Assembly: GCA_930972465.1 (NCBI GenBank) | Contig: CAKNHF010000001.1 | Coordinates: forward strand, 62,001 to 126,000 | Source of the DNA: an uncultured Lachnospiraceae bacterium | Lineage (GTDB): Bacteria; Bacillota; Clostridia; Lachnospirales; Lachnospiraceae | Length of the DNA stretch: 64,000 nt | Direction of reading: 5' to 3' | Part shown: positions 61,489-64,000 of the stretch, piece by piece | Numbering within the stretch: position 1 is the first letter of the stretch | How the letters are laid out: each line of letters starts with the position of its first letter | The notes under the pieces: model-generated | Told to the model about the DNA's origin: nothing | What the model saw: only the letters and a program-made list of their open reading frames with translations | Databases searched by the model: none | Made by a program: the position numbers and the translations under genes

Positions 61489-62202
61489 CTACGGCAGTTC
61501 AAAGACCATACTTTTCCCTGTCGCAGGATGCCTGAATTCAAGCCGGCAGGCGCAGAGTTTCAGAGATTCTGTGTTTCCGCCCGGTTTCCCGTATTTTCTG
61601 TCTCCCGCCAGAGGACATCCGATATGAGCCATCTGTACGCGAATCTGGTGGTGCCGTCCGGTGTCGAGATGGATGGATACCAATGAGGTGACGGGAGAAG
61701 TGTCTCGGTACACTTTTTCCGTCCGGTAGTGCAGTCTGGCAGGCTTTGCGCCGGGGGTGTTTCCGCTGCAGATGCGGGACGTATTGGTTCTTCCGTCTTT
61801 TACAATATAATCTTCCAGTGTGCCCTCGGACGGATCGGGACAGCCTGTGACAACGGCGCGGTAATATTTCCCAAATCCGGCTGAAGTGAGCTGACGGTTC
61901 AGTTCTCTGGCCGCGGCAGGAGTTTTCGCAAATACAAGCAGGCCTTCCACCGGCTGATCCAGACGGTGAATGACCGCCAGATAAGGCTCTCTGCGGAGCG
62001 CTGACCCGGATTGCTTACGGGATGCGACGCTCTGACGACGCTGAATCTGCTCTCCGGTGCCGGAAGCAAGATGTGTTTTGAGAAGGCTGACCATATCGGG
62101 CGTTCCGATCCGGGCGCTCTGGGTCGCTATGCCGGCAGGTTTATGGCAGACAATGATATGCGGATCTTCATAAATAATAAGAGAGGTAATATCTGATTTC
62201 AT
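61489..62202 (-). CDS. RluD-family RNA pseudouridine synthase
   Basis: The 237-residue protein has the catalytic HRLD motif in VIHRLDQPVEGLLVFAK and the C-terminal LDTGRHHQIRVQMAHIGCPLAGDRKYG. It lacks an N-terminal S4 domain. An Arg/Lys/Ser-rich insert (about residues 50-71, RRQSVASRKQSGS) before the catalytic motif is unusual. The target RNA is unknown. Confidence 0.88.
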   Translation of the reverse strand: MKSDITSLIIYEDPHIIVCHKPAGIATQSARIGTPDMVSLLKTHLASGTGEQIQRRQSVASRKQSGSALRREPYLAVIHRLDQPVEGLLVFAKTPAAARELNRQLTSAGFGKYYRAVVTGCPDPSEGTLEDYIVKDGRTNTSRICSGNTPGAKPARLHYRTEKVYRDTSPVTSLVSIHLDTGRHHQIRVQMAHIGCPLAGDRKYGKPGGNTESLKLCACRLEFRHPATGKSMVFELP

Positions 62203-62368
62203 GGATGAACTCCTTTGCTGACGCAGTTTTTCTGCCTGGATTTTGCAGAGTATTTCCGCTGCGGTTTCTTGACTTTTATATGGGTTGCGGCTAAACTGAT
62301 TATCATATAAAAAGATTATACGGTCAAGCTTTTTGACAGAAGAAAGGCCGCGTGAAAAGAGGAATTTT

Positions 62369-63637
62369 ATGACAAATAACGAATGGGAACGGTTCGGAGA
62401 TGAAATACGCAGAACGATTCAGGATGCTGTGGACAATCGTGATTTCAGCAGACTGAATCAGACTGTTTCAGACACAATAGGCAGAGCCATGGATAATGTG
62501 ACACGGGGAATGAAGAACGGAGGCTGGTACAGGGAGAATCCGATGAAAAGAGGCTGGGGAGGTCAGGCGGCCGGAAATATGAACCGGGGATACGGGTACT
62601 CCGGAAGGAATGACAATGCCCGGAAACCGGCCGGAGAACAGCCGGCAAATGAACATCCGGTACAGCCTGCGAAGAAGCTTTTGTATCTGAAAGGAACTTC
62701 CACAAAGATCGGGGGAATGTTTCTGGCGGTGACGGGATATTTTTTTGCGGCGGGAGCGATTCTTTTCGTTCTGTTTCTTGCGCTTGGAGCGGCAGCGACA
62801 GGATGGGATCTGGTATTGAAGTTTTGTATGGCAATATTCGGAGCATTCGGCGTCGGATTTATTGCCATGGCCCTGGCCGGAACCAATATGGTGTGTTCTG
62901 TAGGAAGGTTTCGGAAATATGTTGAGATTATAAATGACAGGGAATACTGTGATGTCAAGGAGCTTGCCGGGAAAAGCGGGCGGTCTCTTAAAGCAGTCGT
63001 GAAGGATCTGAAAAAGATGATCCGAAAAGGATGGTTCTGCCAGGGGCATCTGGATGAAAAGGATACCTGCCTTATGGTCAGTGATTCGGCGTACAGCCAG
63101 TATACCGGGCTGATGGAACGGATGCGGCGGGAAAAGGAAGAACGTGAGGCGGCCGCGGCAAAACACCAGCAGGAATTTGCCAGACTTTCTCCGGAAGTAC
63201 AGAAAATAGTTCAGGCCGGGGATGATTATGTCAGGAAGATACGCCAGGCAAACGATGCGATTCCGGGCGAGGAAATCTCGGCAAAAATCTCACGTATGGA
63301 GATGCTGGTAGACAGGATTTTTGACCGGGTGGAAGAACACCCGGAGTCTGTCGATGATATCCGGAAACTGATGGAGTATTATCTGCCAACGACAATTAAG
63401 CTTCTTGAGGCGTATGAAGATCTGGATGCACAGCCTGTACAGGGAGAAAATATCATTTCTTCGAAGAAGGAGATTGAAAAGACAATAGATACGCTGAACA
63501 CGGCGTTTGAAAAGCTGCTGGATGATCTGTTTCAGGATACGGCCTGGGATCTGTCCTCAGATATTTCTGTGCTGCACACCATGCTGGCGCAGGAGGGCCT
63601 GACAGAGGACGGTTTAAAGAAGCCGGGAAAGAAGTGA
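62369..63637 (+). CDS. XpaC-like (5-bromo-4-chloroindolyl phosphate hydrolysis) protein
   Basis: The 422-residue protein has an N-terminal variable part, two membrane helices (about residues 115-170, MFLAVTGYFFAAGAILFVLFL and IFGAFGVGFIAMAL), and a C-terminal helical domain typical of the XpaC family. Family members are usually beside telA, as here. The start is ATG 62369 with GAGGAA upstream; the longer frame at 62333 is not needed. Its true role is unknown. Confidence 0.8.
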   Translation: MTNNEWERFGDEIRRTIQDAVDNRDFSRLNQTVSDTIGRAMDNVTRGMKNGGWYRENPMKRGWGGQAAGNMNRGYGYSGRNDNARKPAGEQPANEHPVQPAKKLLYLKGTSTKIGGMFLAVTGYFFAAGAILFVLFLALGAAATGWDLVLKFCMAIFGAFGVGFIAMALAGTNMVCSVGRFRKYVEIINDREYCDVKELAGKSGRSLKAVVKDLKKMIRKGWFCQGHLDEKDTCLMVSDSAYSQYTGLMERMRREKEEREAAAAKHQQEFARLSPEVQKIVQAGDDYVRKIRQANDAIPGEEISAKISRMEMLVDRIFDRVEEHPESVDDIRKLMEYYLPTTIKLLEAYEDLDAQPVQGENIISSKKEIEKTIDTLNTAFEKLLDDLFQDTAWDLSSDISVLHTMLAQEGLTEDGLKKPGKK

Positions 63638-63708
63638 GAGATGATCTGAAAATACACGCTGTTCTAATGTAAAAGAGCAAAATGACAAGACATATGGAGG
63701 AAATGAAC

Positions 63709-64000
63709 ATGAGCAATGAATTTCAGGATTTAAGCACGACACCGACACTGACCCTGGATCCCTTCCAGACCCGGGAGAAGACAACCCCGGCGGAGCAGCA
63801 GAAAGAAGAGCCCGGTCTGGATGAGAGCATTCTTACAGATGAAGAGCGCAGAATGGTGGATGCCTTTGCGCAGCAGATCGATCTGACGAATTCTACGCTG
63901 GTGCTTCAGTACGGGGCGGGCACACAGAAAAAGATGGCGGATTTTTCTGAATCAGCGCTGGAAAATGTGCGGTCGAAGGATCTTGGAGAGGTTGGAGAAC
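63709..64000 (+). CDS. TelA-like toxic anion resistance protein (3' end outside window)
   Basis: The first 97 residues are visible, starting MSNEFQDLSTTPTLTLDPF and continuing with a helical, charged segment (ERRMVDAFAQQIDLTN, VLQYGAGTQKKMADFSE). This matches the start of TelA/KlaA proteins, which accompany XpaC. GGAGG lies at about 63696-63700. It is cut by the window edge. Confidence 0.8.
   Translation, partial: MSNEFQDLSTTPTLTLDPFQTREKTTPAEQQKEEPGLDESILTDEERRMVDAFAQQIDLTNSTLVLQYGAGTQKKMADFSESALENVRSKDLGEVGE

Overview
The window looks like a chromosomal segment of a Gram-positive gut-type Clostridia, most likely a Lachnospiraceae member of mid G+C. This rests on strong AGGAGG ribosome-binding sites, sigma-A promoters, a long Firmicutes-type SRP RNA, a paired glgC-glgD locus, spoVG, DnaD/DnaI replication proteins and both an F-type and a V-type ATPase. 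The genus cannot be fixed from sequence alone. Nothing was searched or computed beyond reading the sequence.

Layout. 1-918: the end of a membrane protein, converging on a YwaF-like membrane protein. 1265-7983: a complete F1Fo ATP synthase operon (atpB-E-F-H-A-G-D-C) with promoter and terminator. 8007-12320: a GGDEF-EAL protein with a degenerate EAL domain, an Sfp-type phosphopantetheinyl transferase, a VanY-type carboxypeptidase and an acidic HTH protein. 12424-16038: dGTPase, a hypothetical protein, tadA, a perfect 29-bp palindrome and the SRP RNA gene. 16039-21284: a B12/radical-SAM protein, a 33-residue membrane peptide, an AIR-synthase-like protein, an Lrp regulator with an aminotransferase, and trmL. 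21345-25203: a sugar locus with two gene remnants facing each other (GH4 and DUF3284), a MupG-like protein, a GntR regulator, a structured non-coding block and a ROK kinase. 25244-34285: a complete V-type ATPase operon. 34416-38503: an AI-2E family transporter, then an AT-rich islet with an XRE regulator and a cell-wall leucine-rich-repeat protein. 38696-51433: the classic rpmG-secE-nusG-rplK-rplA / rplJ-rplL / M20 peptidase / rpoB-rpoC block with L1-type and L10-type leaders. 51444-58311 (minus strand): murC, then dnaD-dnaI-prs-histidine kinase-response regulator and a 47-residue membrane peptide. 58534-64000: glgC-glgD, spoVG, a pseudouridine synthase, an XpaC-like protein and the start of a TelA-like gene.

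How the genes fit together. The F-type c subunit lacks the usual Na+ ligands while the V-type K subunit keeps all of them, so the cell may run a proton ATP synthase beside a sodium ATPase. The ribosomal and RNA polymerase genes form the usual transcription-translation block with feedback leaders. The minus-strand run joins peptidoglycan synthesis, helicase loading and PRPP synthesis to a KdpD/KdpE-like two-component pair.

The window is mostly housekeeping. I did not find a clear new defence or mobile system. The best leads are the dispersed palindromic repeat, the deletion scar at about 21960, the structured block at 24053-24270, the DnaA-box trio beside dnaD, the degenerate EAL protein and the two unannotated small membrane peptides.
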